From positions 186,001 to 250,000 of the forward strand of contig NZ_BMYJ01000001.1 in assembly GCF_014652215.1 (NCBI RefSeq): DNA of 64,000 bases, in the 5' to 3' direction. A program made the translations under genes and the position numbers. Origin of the DNA: Neogemmobacter tilapiae (lineage in GTDB: Bacteria > Pseudomonadota > Alphaproteobacteria > Rhodobacterales > Rhodobacteraceae). How positions within the stretch are numbered: the stretch's first letter is position 1; each line of letters begins with the position of its first letter. Positions 26,090 to 34,562 of the stretch are shown in pieces. The notes beneath the pieces are model-generated. The model did not search any database. It was not told the DNA's origin and was given only the letters and a program-made list of their open reading frames with translations.

Positions 26090-26565
26090 TGGACCCCTAT
26101 CTGACGGCCAAATGGCTGCATATCCTTTCATCCACCGTCTTGTTCGGCACCGGGATGGGAACGGCGTTTCAAATGGTTTGGGCCATGCGCACGGGGCGCG
26201 TTGAAACCATCCATTCGGTCGCCAGCGGTGTGGTTGTTGCGGACTGGATCTTTACCGCGCCAGCGGGGCTCATTCAGCCACTGACGGGGCTTTGGCTGGC
26301 ACATCTGGCAGGTTGGCCGCTGACCGCGCCTTGGCTGTTGCTGACCTATGCGCTTTACCTACTGGCGCTGGCCTGCTGGTTGCCCGTCGTCCATTTGCAA
26401 ATCCGCATCCGCAATCTGGCGGGCGAGGCTTTGACCAAGGGTCAGCCCCTGCCCGATCAGGCCCGCCGTCTGTACCGCATCTGGTTTGCCTTGGGCTGGC
26501 CCGCCTTTGCGGCGCTTGTCGGGGTTTTCTGGCTTATGGTATCCAAGCCCGATTTTGTTTTCTGA
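26086..26565 (+). CDS. DUF2269 family integral membrane protein
   Basis: 159 residues with four membrane helices. The start [25 protein letters not shown] carries the conserved KWxHxxxxxxxFG pattern of DUF2269 proteins. The next hydrophobic segments are [20 protein letters not shown] and [20 protein letters not shown], then [19 protein letters not shown]. It often occurs beside the SDR-DoxX type gene, which suggests a shared membrane redox or quinone-related role (inference). Its start overlaps the preceding stop and apt follows after 11 bases. Confidence 0.82.
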   Translation: MMDPYLTAKWLHILSSTVLFGTGMGTAFQMVWAMRTGRVETIHSVASGVVVADWIFTAPAGLIQPLTGLWLAHLAGWPLTAPWLLLTYALYLLALACWLPVVHLQIRIRNLAGEALTKGQPLPDQARRLYRIWFALGWPAFAALVGVFWLMVSKPDFVF

Positions 26566-26576
26566 AAGGCCCCGCC

Positions 26577-27110
26577 ATGACCAAAACCGTCAAGGACTAT
26601 ATCCGAACGATCGTGGACTTTCCCCACGAAGGCATTCTCTTCCGGGATGTCACGACCCTGTTCGCTGATGCCCGTGGGTTTCGCATGGCGATTGACCAGT
26701 TGCTGCATCCCTATGCCGGGCAACGGATCGACAAGGTGGCGGGGCTGGAGGCGCGGGGGTTCATTCTGGGCGGGGCCGTGGCGCATCAGATGACGACGGG
26801 TTTCGTGCCGATCCGCAAGAAGGGCAAGCTGCCGGGGGCGACCATTTCGCAAAGCTATACGCTGGAATACGGCGAGGCGGTGGTCGAGATTCACGACGAC
26901 GCCCTGCAACCGGGCGAAAAGGTGCTGCTGGTTGATGATCTGCTGGCGACGGGCGGCACCGCCGAGGCGGGCATTCGGCTGATTGAACGCTTGGGCGCGC
27001 AGGTGATTGGCTGCGCCTTTGTGGTGGACCTGCCCGATCTGGGTGGACGCAAAAAGCTGGAGGCGATGGGGATGGAGGTTCACGCCCTTTGCAGCTTTGA
27101 GGGGCTTTAG
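26577..27110 (+). CDS. apt: Adenine phosphoribosyltransferase
   Basis: 177-residue type I phosphoribosyltransferase that converts adenine and PRPP to AMP. Seen: [22 protein letters not shown] at the start, [15 protein letters not shown], and the PRPP loop [22 protein letters not shown] lies before ATG 26577. Adenine released by the mtnP product at the head of this operon is the natural substrate, so the two enzymes form a salvage route. A set of three hairpins follows the stop. Confidence 0.96.
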   Translation: MTKTVKDYIRTIVDFPHEGILFRDVTTLFADARGFRMAIDQLLHPYAGQRIDKVAGLEARGFILGGAVAHQMTTGFVPIRKKGKLPGATISQSYTLEYGEAVVEIHDDALQPGEKVLLVDDLLATGGTAEAGIRLIERLGAQVIGCAFVVDLPDLGGRKKLEAMGMEVHALCSFEGL

Positions 27111-27170
27111 GCGCCGCTTTGTCTAAAGCTTTAACCTAATCTTCAGGGGAATCACGTTAGCAAGGGCAGG

Positions 27171-27257
27171 CCAAGGTTCACCCCCCTTGGCGGACGTGCT
27201 GCTTGCAACACACGTCAACACCCACCCTACCCCGCCGGTTCACCCCCCGGCGGGGTA
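27171..27257 (+). ncRNA. Three-hairpin intergenic element, candidate small RNA or 3' UTR structure
   Basis: Three stems in a row: CCAAGG (27171-27176)/CCTTGG (27185-27190); GACGTG (27193-27198)/CACGTC (27211-27216) with an inner TGC-TT-GCA; and TACCCCGCCGG (27228-27238)/CCGGCGGGGTA (27247-27257), a perfect 11-bp stem. The first and third loops lie in an identical 12-base string GGTTCACCCCCC (27175-27186 and 27237-27248). No T-run follows the last stem, so it is not a classical terminator. Strand and transcript ends are inferred; it could simply stabilise the apt mRNA end. Confidence 0.4.
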
Positions 27258-27264
27258 ACTCTGA

Positions 27265-27432
27265 CTAAAGCAGCACGCGGCCCAGAAAAAGTGTGCCAAA
27301 CAATCCGGCCAGCGTGAAGGCAATGCCATAGACCGCGGCATAATGTGCCATATCCGTGGTGGATCCACCGCCGCGTTTGGCGAGAAGCGCCCCAGTGACG
27401 ACGCCCAAGGCCAGACTTGCGATCACGATCAT
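27265..27432 (-). CDS. Small two-helix membrane protein (55 aa)
   Basis: 55 residues starting MIVIASLALGVVTGALLAKRGGG with a second helix YAAVYGIAFTLAGLFGTLFLG. ATG 27432 begins the first hydrophobic segment; a longer reading would add charged residues from a region that overlaps the DUF2927 gene's tail. It lies 34 bases after the stop of the DUF2927 gene on the same strand. Function unknown; the regular membrane-protein composition supports a real gene. Confidence 0.65.
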   Translation of the reverse strand: MIVIASLALGVVTGALLAKRGGGSTTDMAHYAAVYGIAFTLAGLFGTLFLGRVLL

Positions 27433-27466
27433 CTTGCCTGTCCCCGCTTGATTGAACCGCCGCTGC

Positions 27467-28849
27467 CTAGCCGCGATCGGGGGCTGGCGCAAGGGGTCTA
27501 ACCAAGGCGGCAATGGCGGCAATCCGCGCCGCCAGTTCCCGACCGCGACCGAAACCATAGCGCGCCCAGAGCATCCCCTCCTCGCGCAGCGCCTGAGCCG
27601 CAGCGTGGTCTTGGCCTTGATCGGCACATTCTGCGCGGATCAAAAGGAAAGAGGCCAAAAGCGCCGCGTTTTCCGCATTTTGGACAACCGGGATATTTCG
27701 CACGGCTAAAGCGTCCGCCATATCATACCAGCCCTGCGACAGAGCAAAGGCCGCCAACTGCATATCAACATGGGCTGCATGGATCGCACCGCCTGGCTGC
27801 CGACGGTAGAGCGCGGCAGAATCGCCGAAATGGGCAATCGAGCTTTTTGCGTTGAGGGACAGCTGACTGCGTCCTAAGGCAAAAAGGCTGAAGGCCAGCC
27901 GCGTGTCGTTCCAACCTTCGGCCTTGGCAATGGCCAGCGCGTCCATCGCGGCCTGCTGGCGGGAGAGGGCTGAACCATCCTGCCCCAGCGCCATTTCCAT
28001 CGCAGCCTCCCACGCGGCTGGCGTCGCTCCGACATTCACCGGCCCACTGCGGCGCCCGGTTGGATTCAGGCGTGCCAAAAGCCCCGGCAAGACGGCGGCC
28101 ACCTGTTCGCGGCTCATCCCGTTTTGCAGTTCAGGCGCGTAGTGAAGTCGCAGCATGAGCATGTCGTAACCGGTAAGAACCGTGTGGAAATTGTCGTCGT
28201 TGAAAACCGAATCTGATAGGCGATACAGATCGTTAAGCGGTCCTAGGGCCTGGGCCAGCTCTTCGTGCAGGCAGTCGCGAATTTCTTGCGGGCTTGCATC
28301 GCCGGGCAAAAAGATTGCCAGCCTTTCGCGCTGTTGCAAGGTCGCCCAATCCTGACGATTCCGACCGTGTCGATATTCGGCATAGGTAGAGATGCCCGGC
28401 ACAACGAAACAGGCGACACCTGGGTTGCCTTGGCGGATCACTTGTTTTGGCAGAAAGTTTAACGTGATATTGGCGGCGCTACCAGGTTCGGCCTGTTGCA
28501 GCGCTATCCCTGCTTCGTCCCGCAAACGCTGGAGCAGCAATGCCAGATCGCCCGCAGCCGATGCCGCGACGCGGCCGTGCAGTGTATACGTGATATCTCC
28601 CTCAAAACGGGTCAGATGCGGCAAGGTTCGGCCCGTTTCGAGGGCGAACTCCAAGTCTAGAAAATCGGCGGCCAGCTGGGCGTTGTTCTGTTGGGGGGCG
28701 GCGCCAGTTCTGGGTGGAAAGCTGGGCAGCCTTGGCCCTTCATCGGGCAGGATCATCAACGCAGAATCCAACCGCGCCACATCCGCCTGCCAACCCGCGC
28801 AGGCCGACAGCGAAAGAAACAAGTTCACTAGGGTCAGGCGCTGCCACAT
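27467..28849 (-). CDS. DUF2927 lipoprotein
   Basis: 460-residue lipoprotein with a lipobox ending LSAC near residue 17. A DUF2927 domain spans roughly residues 60-270: RFEGDITYTLHG, then NITLNFLPKQVI, then CLHEELAQALGPLNDLYRLSDSVFNDDN, where HEE plus the downstream acidic cluster suggest a metallopeptidase-like active site. The C-terminal third is helical. The start codon shares one base with the stop of the upstream acetyltransferase gene (TGATG). Confidence 0.85.
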   Translation of the reverse strand: MWQRLTLVNLFLSLSACAGWQADVARLDSALMILPDEGPRLPSFPPRTGAAPQQNNAQLAADFLDLEFALETGRTLPHLTRFEGDITYTLHGRVAASAAGDLALLLQRLRDEAGIALQQAEPGSAANITLNFLPKQVIRQGNPGVACFVVPGISTYAEYRHGRNRQDWATLQQRERLAIFLPGDASPQEIRDCLHEELAQALGPLNDLYRLSDSVFNDDNFHTVLTGYDMLMLRLHYAPELQNGMSREQVAAVLPGLLARLNPTGRRSGPVNVGATPAAWEAAMEMALGQDGSALSRQQAAMDALAIAKAEGWNDTRLAFSLFALGRSQLSLNAKSSIAHFGDSAALYRRQPGGAIHAAHVDMQLAAFALSQGWYDMADALAVRNIPVVQNAENAALLASFLLIRAECADQGQDHAAAQALREEGMLWARYGFGRGRELAARIAAIAALVRPLAPAPDRG

Positions 28850-29298
28850 CAGAGGGGCCGTGTGTAGCGGATAAACGGTCCGCGTCGCCCGACTTTGTCA
28901 TAAAGCATCCGCCCGGCATAATTGTCCTCAGCGGTCAACCAATGCACATGCGGGGCACCCATGGAATCGGCATAGGCATAGACCTTTTCGATAAGGGCAC
29001 GGGCGACGCCGCGGCCCCGCGCCGCGGGCACAGTAAATAGGTCTTGAAGGTAGATGACCTTTTCGATTTTCCAGCAATGGCGATGCTGGATTGTATGCAC
29101 GATGCCCAAAAAATCACCGTTCGCACCGGTTGCCACAAAAGCGGCCATATCAGCATCACCACCGGTCAGCCGCGCAAAAGTCATGTCATAAATTTCGGCG
29201 GGGACAGTGGTTTTGTAAAACGCAAGGTAGTCGTGCCACAAGGGCTCCCAAGCCGCCCTGTCTGCGGGAACGAGGGAGCGGATCAGCAGCGCGGTCAT
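28849..29298 (-). CDS. GNAT family N-acetyltransferase
   Basis: 149 residues with the GNAT core: motif A is DLFTVPAARGRGVARALIEKVYAYADS (R/Q-x-x-G-x-A acetyl-CoA loop), and the C-terminal part WLTAEDNYAGRMLYDKVGRRG is typical of small-molecule or protein N-acetyltransferases. The substrate cannot be predicted. It is translationally coupled to the DUF2927 lipoprotein gene. Confidence 0.88.
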   Translation of the reverse strand: MTALLIRSLVPADRAAWEPLWHDYLAFYKTTVPAEIYDMTFARLTGGDADMAAFVATGANGDFLGIVHTIQHRHCWKIEKVIYLQDLFTVPAARGRGVARALIEKVYAYADSMGAPHVHWLTAEDNYAGRMLYDKVGRRGPFIRYTRPL

Positions 29299-29626
29299 GG
29301 CGGAATATCCCGAAAAGGCAGATGGTTACAGGCGAAAGTCTGCGTGGGTTATGAAGACAAAGTCAACGAGGCAATTTTTACAAGCTTTGGCCCTGCGCAC
29401 ACCTGCCGCCGCCAGATATTGGGGCGATCGATCCTCGAACTGATTCTGACGCCCGACAGGCCGATACGCAGCACAACGCAGGGGTGATTTCGCTAAACTG
29501 GCCTTCTTGAAAGAAAATATGTGTCGCAAAGCCCCTAGTGACAAGGTCAGGCTCTTCCTATATGGCAACGCCACGAGTGGTGGGTTCTGGTTCATTCTGG
29601 CCCGCACGGGATGCAGGAGAAGCGGA
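29299..29626. other. 328-base divergent intergenic region upstream of dksA
   Basis: Contains the promoters of dksA and of the divergent acetyltransferase operon. GTGACAAGG with TATATG about 17 bases on (near 29538-29563) could be a sigma-70-like promoter for dksA. No gene, repeat or strong hairpin is visible. Confidence 0.4.
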
Positions 29627-30049
29627 ATGAAGGCAGAAGTTTTCCTCCCCGACGATTATCGTCCGGCCGAGGGCGAGCCCTTCATGAATGATCGGCAATT
29701 GGAGTATTTCCGGCGTAAACTCTTGGTCTGGAAGCAAGAGCTTTTGGATCAAAGCGCGGAAACCATCGACAACCTTCAAGATAGTGCACGGAACGTGCCC
29801 GATCTGGCGGACAGGGCAAGCGAGGAGACCGACCGGGCGCTGGAATTGCGCACGCGGGATCGTCAGCGCAAGCTGGTGAGCAAGATCGACGCGGCCCTTC
29901 GGCGGATCGAGAATGGCGAGTATGGCTATTGCGAAATGACCGGTGAGCCGATCAGTCTGAAACGGCTGGATGCGCGACCGATTGCGACCATGACTTTGGA
30001 AGCACAGGAAAAGCACGAGCGCCGGGAAAAAGTGCATCGGGACGAATAA
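29627..30049 (+). CDS. dksA: RNA polymerase-binding transcription factor DksA
   Basis: 140-residue DksA that binds the RNA polymerase secondary channel and, with ppGpp, adjusts rRNA and amino-acid promoters. The coiled-coil tip D59-L-A-D62-R-A64 (VPDLADRAS) is intact. The zinc-finger region has only C102 (YGYCEMTGEP); the other three cysteine positions are not cysteine. This single-Cys form is known from Rhodobacter sphaeroides. ATG 29627 follows AGGAGAAG. A terminator follows. Confidence 0.92.
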   Translation: MKAEVFLPDDYRPAEGEPFMNDRQLEYFRRKLLVWKQELLDQSAETIDNLQDSARNVPDLADRASEETDRALELRTRDRQRKLVSKIDAALRRIENGEYGYCEMTGEPISLKRLDARPIATMTLEAQEKHERREKVHRDE

Positions 30050-30070
30050 GCCTCTGACGAGGGCGATAAC

Positions 30071-30102
30071 ACGCCGGGCCGCAGGGTCCGGCGTTTGTTT
30101 TT
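30071..30102 (+). terminator. Rho-independent terminator after dksA
   Basis: ACGCCGG (30071-30077) pairs with CCGGCGT (30088-30094) and runs into TTTGTTTTT. It lies 21 bases beyond the dksA stop. Confidence 0.8.
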
Positions 30103-30112
30103 GGGGAATGCG

Positions 30113-31294
30113 ATGGGCTGGCTGGCCGGACGGGAAATCACGGTTCTGGGCGCGGGCGTGGCGGGGCTGGCCTTTGGCTGGGCCGCCGCGCAGCGTGATG
30201 CCAAAGTGATCCTGCTGGAACAGGCCGAGGCCGTGCGCGAAGTGGGGGCGGGTCTGCAAATCGGGCCGAACGGGGCGCGGGTGTTGCGGGCCTTGGGGCT
30301 GGACAGCGCAGCGCTTGATCGGGTGGCGATGCAGGCGCGGTCCGTAGAGATGCATGACGGGCTTTCGGGCAAACGGTTGCTGCGCATGGATCTGGGCGCG
30401 CGAGCGCGAGATCCGGGGCACTATCTGTTCCACCGGGCCGATCTGATCGAGGTTTTGGCGCAGGGGGCGCGGGCAGCGGGGGTGCAGCTGCATCTGCTGA
30501 CCAAGGTGGCGGGGGTCGATCTGTCGGGCGATACGCCGCTGATCAGCACAGCACAGGGCGCACAGATGCGCCCCGCCCTATTGATCGGGGCGGATGGGCT
30601 GCAATCGCCGACGCGGGCGGCGCTGAACGGGCTGGCAAAACCGTTCTTCACCGGCCAGGCGGCTTGGCGGGCGGTGATTGCGGGCGATCCGAACGATGCG
30701 CCGGTGGTGCAGGCCTATCTGGGACCGGGCCGCCATCTGGTCAGCTATCCGCTGCGTGGCGGCAAACTGCGCAACATCATTGCGGTGGTGGAACAAAGCG
30801 AATGGGTCGAAGAAAGCTGGAGCCTGTCAGACGATCCAGCGAAACTGCGCCGCGCCTTTTCTGGGTTCAACCCCCAGGCGCGCCGCTGGCTTGATGCGGT
30901 GCAGGATTGCGGCTTCTGGGGCCTGTTCCGGCATCCGGTGGCCGCAACATGGCAGCGGGAAATGCCAGATGGTGCTGTGGCGATAGTCGGCGATGCGGTC
31001 CATCCCACCCTGCCCTTTCTGGCACAGGGCGCCGCGATGGGGCTAGAGGATGCCCATACGCTTGCGCGGACGCTGGACCGCGACGGCACGGCGGGGCTGG
31101 CCCAATGGCAGGCGGAACGTGCGCCGCGTTGCCAAAAGATTGTCGATGGCGCGACCAGCAACGCCCGCGCTTTTCATCTGCGCGGCCCAATGCGTTTGGC
31201 GGGAAATCTGGCCCTGCGGATGGCCGACCGGGTTGCATCCGGCGCGATGCTGGCGCGCTATGATTGGATCTATGACTACGATGCGACGCGCTAG
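30113..31294 (+). CDS. FAD-dependent aromatic monooxygenase-like protein
   Basis: 393-residue class A flavoprotein monooxygenase. The FAD-binding Rossmann motif is VLGAGVAGLAFGWAAAQ (about residue 10), a DG motif is LIGADGLQSPTRAAL, and the second FAD motif is VAIVGDAVHPTLPFLAQGAA. The layout resembles salicylate or 3-hydroxybenzoate 6-hydroxylases, but the substrate is unknown. ATG 30113 has GGGGA just upstream and opens the Rossmann fold. It follows the dksA terminator, so it needs its own promoter. Confidence 0.85.
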   Translation: MGWLAGREITVLGAGVAGLAFGWAAAQRDAKVILLEQAEAVREVGAGLQIGPNGARVLRALGLDSAALDRVAMQARSVEMHDGLSGKRLLRMDLGARARDPGHYLFHRADLIEVLAQGARAAGVQLHLLTKVAGVDLSGDTPLISTAQGAQMRPALLIGADGLQSPTRAALNGLAKPFFTGQAAWRAVIAGDPNDAPVVQAYLGPGRHLVSYPLRGGKLRNIIAVVEQSEWVEESWSLSDDPAKLRRAFSGFNPQARRWLDAVQDCGFWGLFRHPVAATWQREMPDGAVAIVGDAVHPTLPFLAQGAAMGLEDAHTLARTLDRDGTAGLAQWQAERAPRCQKIVDGATSNARAFHLRGPMRLAGNLALRMADRVASGAMLARYDWIYDYDATR

Positions 31295-31297
31295 CCT

Positions 31298-31594
31298 TCA
31301 GTCGCCGAAGGCAGAAATCCACCAAGGCCCGCCGCGGAACGATCTTTCGCAATACTCATGCGGGGCAATCGCCGGGGCATTCGCCAAGGTGGCGTCCGCC
31401 GTTACAAGGGGGCGCAGGTGGGTCAAATGCCAATCCTTTTCGCCGTGTTCCTCGTCCCCGCAATCCAGCGTCGCGCGGCGGTCTTCGTCGATGGCCAAGG
31501 CCAGAACATCCCGCGTTTTATCAAAGATATGGCGACAGATCATCACAGGATGATCTTCGGAAAGGCTGTTCAGCTTCTGCCGTTCCGTAGCCAT
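31298..31594 (-). CDS. Conserved-type hypothetical protein (98 aa)
   Basis: 98 residues with a motif HPVMICRHIFDKTRDVLAL at residues 15-33, then DCGDEEHGEKDWHLTHLRPLV and a C-terminal FRGGPWWISAFGD. The pattern (C-R-H near the start, acidic middle, GPWW end) resembles a family of uncharacterised short proteins that I recall but cannot name. It lies 12 bases after erpA on the same strand. Ribosome binding site weak. Function unknown. Confidence 0.6.
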   Translation of the reverse strand: MATERQKLNSLSEDHPVMICRHIFDKTRDVLALAIDEDRRATLDCGDEEHGEKDWHLTHLRPLVTADATLANAPAIAPHEYCERSFRGGPWWISAFGD

Positions 31595-31606
31595 TTTGCT
31601 GCCGCT

Positions 31607-31939
31607 CTAGATCGAAAAGGAGGTACCGCAGCCGCAGCCGCTGGTGGCGTTGGGGTTATTCACCACAAAGCGCGCGCCGATCAACTCTTCGGTAAAATCA
31701 ATCTCGGCGTTCGACAGGAACGGCAGGGACACCAGATCGACCAGCACCTTTTGCCCGTTCTTTTCCAACACCAGATCGTCGGACGCCGGATCGTCCAGCT
31801 TGATGTCATATTGAAACCCCGAACAGCCGCCGCCTTCGACCGCCACGCGCAGGGGGCGGGCATCGCCCGTCATCTCGGCAATCTCGGCCAACCGGGCAAA
31901 GGCACGGTCGGTGACGCGGGGAGGCAAAGTCAGTGTCAT
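31607..31939 (-). CDS. erpA: Iron-sulfur cluster insertion protein ErpA/IscA type
   Basis: 110-residue A-type carrier that delivers Fe-S clusters to apoproteins, including IspG which is encoded elsewhere in this window. The three cluster cysteines are C39 (GGGCSGF), C102 and C104 (SGCGCGTSF). The QYDIKLDD stretch fits ErpA. ATG 31939 (MTLTLPPRVTD) is chosen over a longer reading. It is divergent from the dGTPase-like gene. Confidence 0.93.
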   Translation of the reverse strand: MTLTLPPRVTDRAFARLAEIAEMTGDARPLRVAVEGGGCSGFQYDIKLDDPASDDLVLEKNGQKVLVDLVSLPFLSNAEIDFTEELIGARFVVNNPNATSGCGCGTSFSI

Positions 31940-32013
31940 GGGTTGGATTCCATCAAAAGATAGGCCACATGCACAACATAGGCCTGCAAAGCCCCTGTCA
32001 CAAGGCATTGAAG

Positions 32014-33150
32014 ATGACGCTTGAACCTTTTGCCTGCCAACCCGAAGCCTCTCGCGGGCGGCGGCATGCGGAAACCATGTCCACCTTTCGCAGCCCGTTT
32101 CAGCGCGATCGTGACCGGATCATCCATTGCAGCGCCTTTCGGCGGCTGAAACACAAGACGCAGGTCTTTGTCGAACATGAGGGCGATTACTACCGCACGC
32201 GGCTGACCCATACGATCGAGGTGGCGCAGGTGGCGCGAACCCTGTCGGGCGTCCTGGGCCTGAACACCGACCTCGCCGAGGCGGTGGCCTTGGCGCATGA
32301 TCTGGGGCACACGCCGTTCGGCCATACGGGCGAGGATGCTTTGGCACGACTGATGGCCCCCTATGGCGGGTTTGATCACAATGCCCAAGCCTTGCGGATC
32401 GTGACGCGACTGGAACGGCACTATGCCGATTTCGATGGGCTGAACCTGACTTGGGAAACGCTGGAAGGCATTGCGAAACACAATGGCCCGGTGGATGGCG
32501 ATTTGCCTTATGCCCTGGCCGAGGTGAATGCCGAATGGGATCTGGAACTGCACACCCATGCGAGCGCCGAGGCACAGGTGGCGGCAATTGCCGATGACAT
32601 CGCCTATTCGCACCATGATCTGCATGACGGCCTGCGGTCTGGGCTGTTTGACGAGAATGATCTGATGGAACTGCCCGTAACGGGCCCTGCCTTTGCCGAG
32701 GTGGATCGGCTTTATCCCGGTCTGGAAAAGATGCGTCGGCGGCATGAGGCTTTGCGGCGCGTGTTCGGGCGGATGGTGGAAGACGTGATTGCGGTGGCCA
32801 AGAACCGGCTGGAATCGGCGAAACCGCAGAGCGTCGAAGAAATCCGCGCCTTGGGAACGACCGTTATCCGCTTCTCGAAACCGCTGTATCAAGAACTGAA
32901 AGCCGTGCGTTCGTTCCTATTCCACCGCATGTATCGCGCTCCGAGCGTGATGGAAGAACGGGCGCGCGTGACGGCGATGCTGGACGATCTGTTCCCGTTG
33001 TTCATGTCCCGGCCTGACTTGCTTCCCGCCGAATGGCAGGCCGAGGTTTCACGCGCGGATGAACTCGCGCTAGCGCGGCATGTGGCGGATTATGTGGCCG
33101 GCATGACCGACCGTTTTGCCATTCAGGAACACGGTCGGCTGTTCGGCTAA
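32014..33150 (+). CDS. Deoxyguanosinetriphosphate triphosphohydrolase-like protein
   Basis: 378-residue HD-domain protein of the dGTPase type 2 family, which hydrolyses dNTPs to nucleosides and triphosphate. Visible: SPFQRDRDRIIHCSAFRRLKHKTQVF, TRLTHTIEVAQVARTL (first HD histidine), ALAHDLGHTPFGHTGEDAL (HD pair) and the later DDIAYSHHDLHDGLRSG. ATG 32014 gives MTLEPFACQPEASRGR, the usual N-terminus. The 3' end overlaps the GlcD-like gene by four bases in convergent orientation. Confidence 0.93.
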   Translation: MTLEPFACQPEASRGRRHAETMSTFRSPFQRDRDRIIHCSAFRRLKHKTQVFVEHEGDYYRTRLTHTIEVAQVARTLSGVLGLNTDLAEAVALAHDLGHTPFGHTGEDALARLMAPYGGFDHNAQALRIVTRLERHYADFDGLNLTWETLEGIAKHNGPVDGDLPYALAEVNAEWDLELHTHASAEAQVAAIADDIAYSHHDLHDGLRSGLFDENDLMELPVTGPAFAEVDRLYPGLEKMRRRHEALRRVFGRMVEDVIAVAKNRLESAKPQSVEEIRALGTTVIRFSKPLYQELKAVRSFLFHRMYRAPSVMEERARVTAMLDDLFPLFMSRPDLLPAEWQAEVSRADELALARHVADYVAGMTDRFAIQEHGRLFG

Positions 33151-34562
33151 CCCGCCAGCACCGCCCCTGGATTCAGGATCCCCGCCGGGTCTAGCGCGGC
33201 CTTCACGGCGCGCATGGCGGCGAGTTTGCCGGGGTCGGCATAGCGGGTGATGTCAGCCGTCTTGAACCGTCCCACGCCATGTTCGGCGGCAACCGAACCG
33301 CCAAGGCTGGCTACCATATCATGGACCAAGCGTTTGACCGCCTCACGCTGGTCGGCATGATCATCCTTGTGCCCGCCTTTCGGGGGAAAGACGTTGAAAT
33401 GCAGGTTGCCATCGCCCAGATGGCCAAAGCAGTTCACGCGGAAGGGCGCGATGTCGCCAAGCGCCTTTTGGGCCGCCGGAATAAAGGCCGGAATTTCGGA
33501 CAGGGGCAGCGAGATGTCATGCGACGACACCGCCCCAATGCGCCGGTTGGCCGTGGGAATGTTTTCACGCAGCGTCCAGAATTGCGCCCGCTGGGTTTCA
33601 TTCTGCGCCAGAATCGCATCCAACGCCAACCCCTTCGCCGCCCCGGTTTCATAGAGCCGGATCAGCGCCTGTTCGGCCTCCAACCTCTCGGGCAGACCCA
33701 GATCGACAAGCACCAGCCAGGGCGATGGTTCGGCAAAGGGCTGGCGCACCTCCGGCAGGGTTTCCGCAAGGAATTGCAAGGACATGCCCGAGATCAGCTC
33801 AAAGGCCGAAACCATGCCGGGCAGCTGTTCCTGTGCAATGGACAGCAGCGTCAGCGCCGCCGTCGGGTGCGGCACGGCGATCAAGGCGGCGGCGTTCTGG
33901 GCGGGGCGAGGATGCAGGATCAGTGCGGCGGCGGTGATCACGCCCAAAGTTCCCTCGGCCCCGATCAGCAGGTCGCGCAGATCGTAACCGGCATTGTCTT
34001 TGCGCAGACGGGTCAGGCCGCGCCAGATGGTGCCATCGGCCAGAACCGCCTCAAGCCCCAAGCAAAGCGAACGCGCATTGCCATAGCGGATGACGTTCAC
34101 GCCCCCGGCGTTGGTCGCGAGGTTCCCGCCGATGGTGCAACTGCCTTGGCTGGCCAGCGTCAGCGGGAACAAACGGCCCGCCGCTGCGGCAGCGTCCTGC
34201 ACTTGTTGCAAGGTGCAGCCCGCTTCGGCGACCAGCATGTTCTCCTCTGGGAAAATATCGCGGACACGGTTCATCCGCTCCAGCGAAAGCACCAAGGGCA
34301 GCGGCCCGTTGGCCATCAGCTGCCCACCAACCAACCCCGTCCCCCCGCCCCAAGGCACGATCCCGACCGACGCCGAAGCACAGGCCGCGACTATACTCGC
34401 CACCTCCTCTACCGAACGCGGCAAGGCCACAGGCCCCGCTTGCCCCGTCCATCGCCCACGTGGGTCGGCCAGATGCCGGGGTTCTGCCTCGCGGATGGTG
34501 CCTTCGGGCAAGTGCGCCGCCAGAAAGGCCGCAAATTCGGGGGTCAGCGCATTCAAAGCCAT
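33147..34562 (-). CDS. FAD-binding oxidoreductase, GlcD/D-2-hydroxyacid dehydrogenase type
   Basis: 471 residues: FAD_binding_4 (VGIVPWGGGTGLVGGQ, then SQGSCTIGGNLATNAGGVNVIRYGNAR) and an FAD-oxidase C domain with HLGDGNLHFNVFPP and AAEHGVGRFK. Candidates are D-lactate or D-2-hydroxyglutarate dehydrogenase or glycolate oxidase GlcD; GlcE/GlcF are absent, favouring a single-subunit enzyme. ATG 34562 shares one base with the tldD stop (TGATG), indicating coupling to tldD. Confidence 0.88.
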   Translation of the reverse strand: MALNALTPEFAAFLAAHLPEGTIREAEPRHLADPRGRWTGQAGPVALPRSVEEVASIVAACASASVGIVPWGGGTGLVGGQLMANGPLPLVLSLERMNRVRDIFPEENMLVAEAGCTLQQVQDAAAAAGRLFPLTLASQGSCTIGGNLATNAGGVNVIRYGNARSLCLGLEAVLADGTIWRGLTRLRKDNAGYDLRDLLIGAEGTLGVITAAALILHPRPAQNAAALIAVPHPTAALTLLSIAQEQLPGMVSAFELISGMSLQFLAETLPEVRQPFAEPSPWLVLVDLGLPERLEAEQALIRLYETGAAKGLALDAILAQNETQRAQFWTLRENIPTANRRIGAVSSHDISLPLSEIPAFIPAAQKALGDIAPFRVNCFGHLGDGNLHFNVFPPKGGHKDDHADQREAVKRLVHDMVASLGGSVAAEHGVGRFKTADITRYADPGKLAAMRAVKAALDPAGILNPGAVLAG

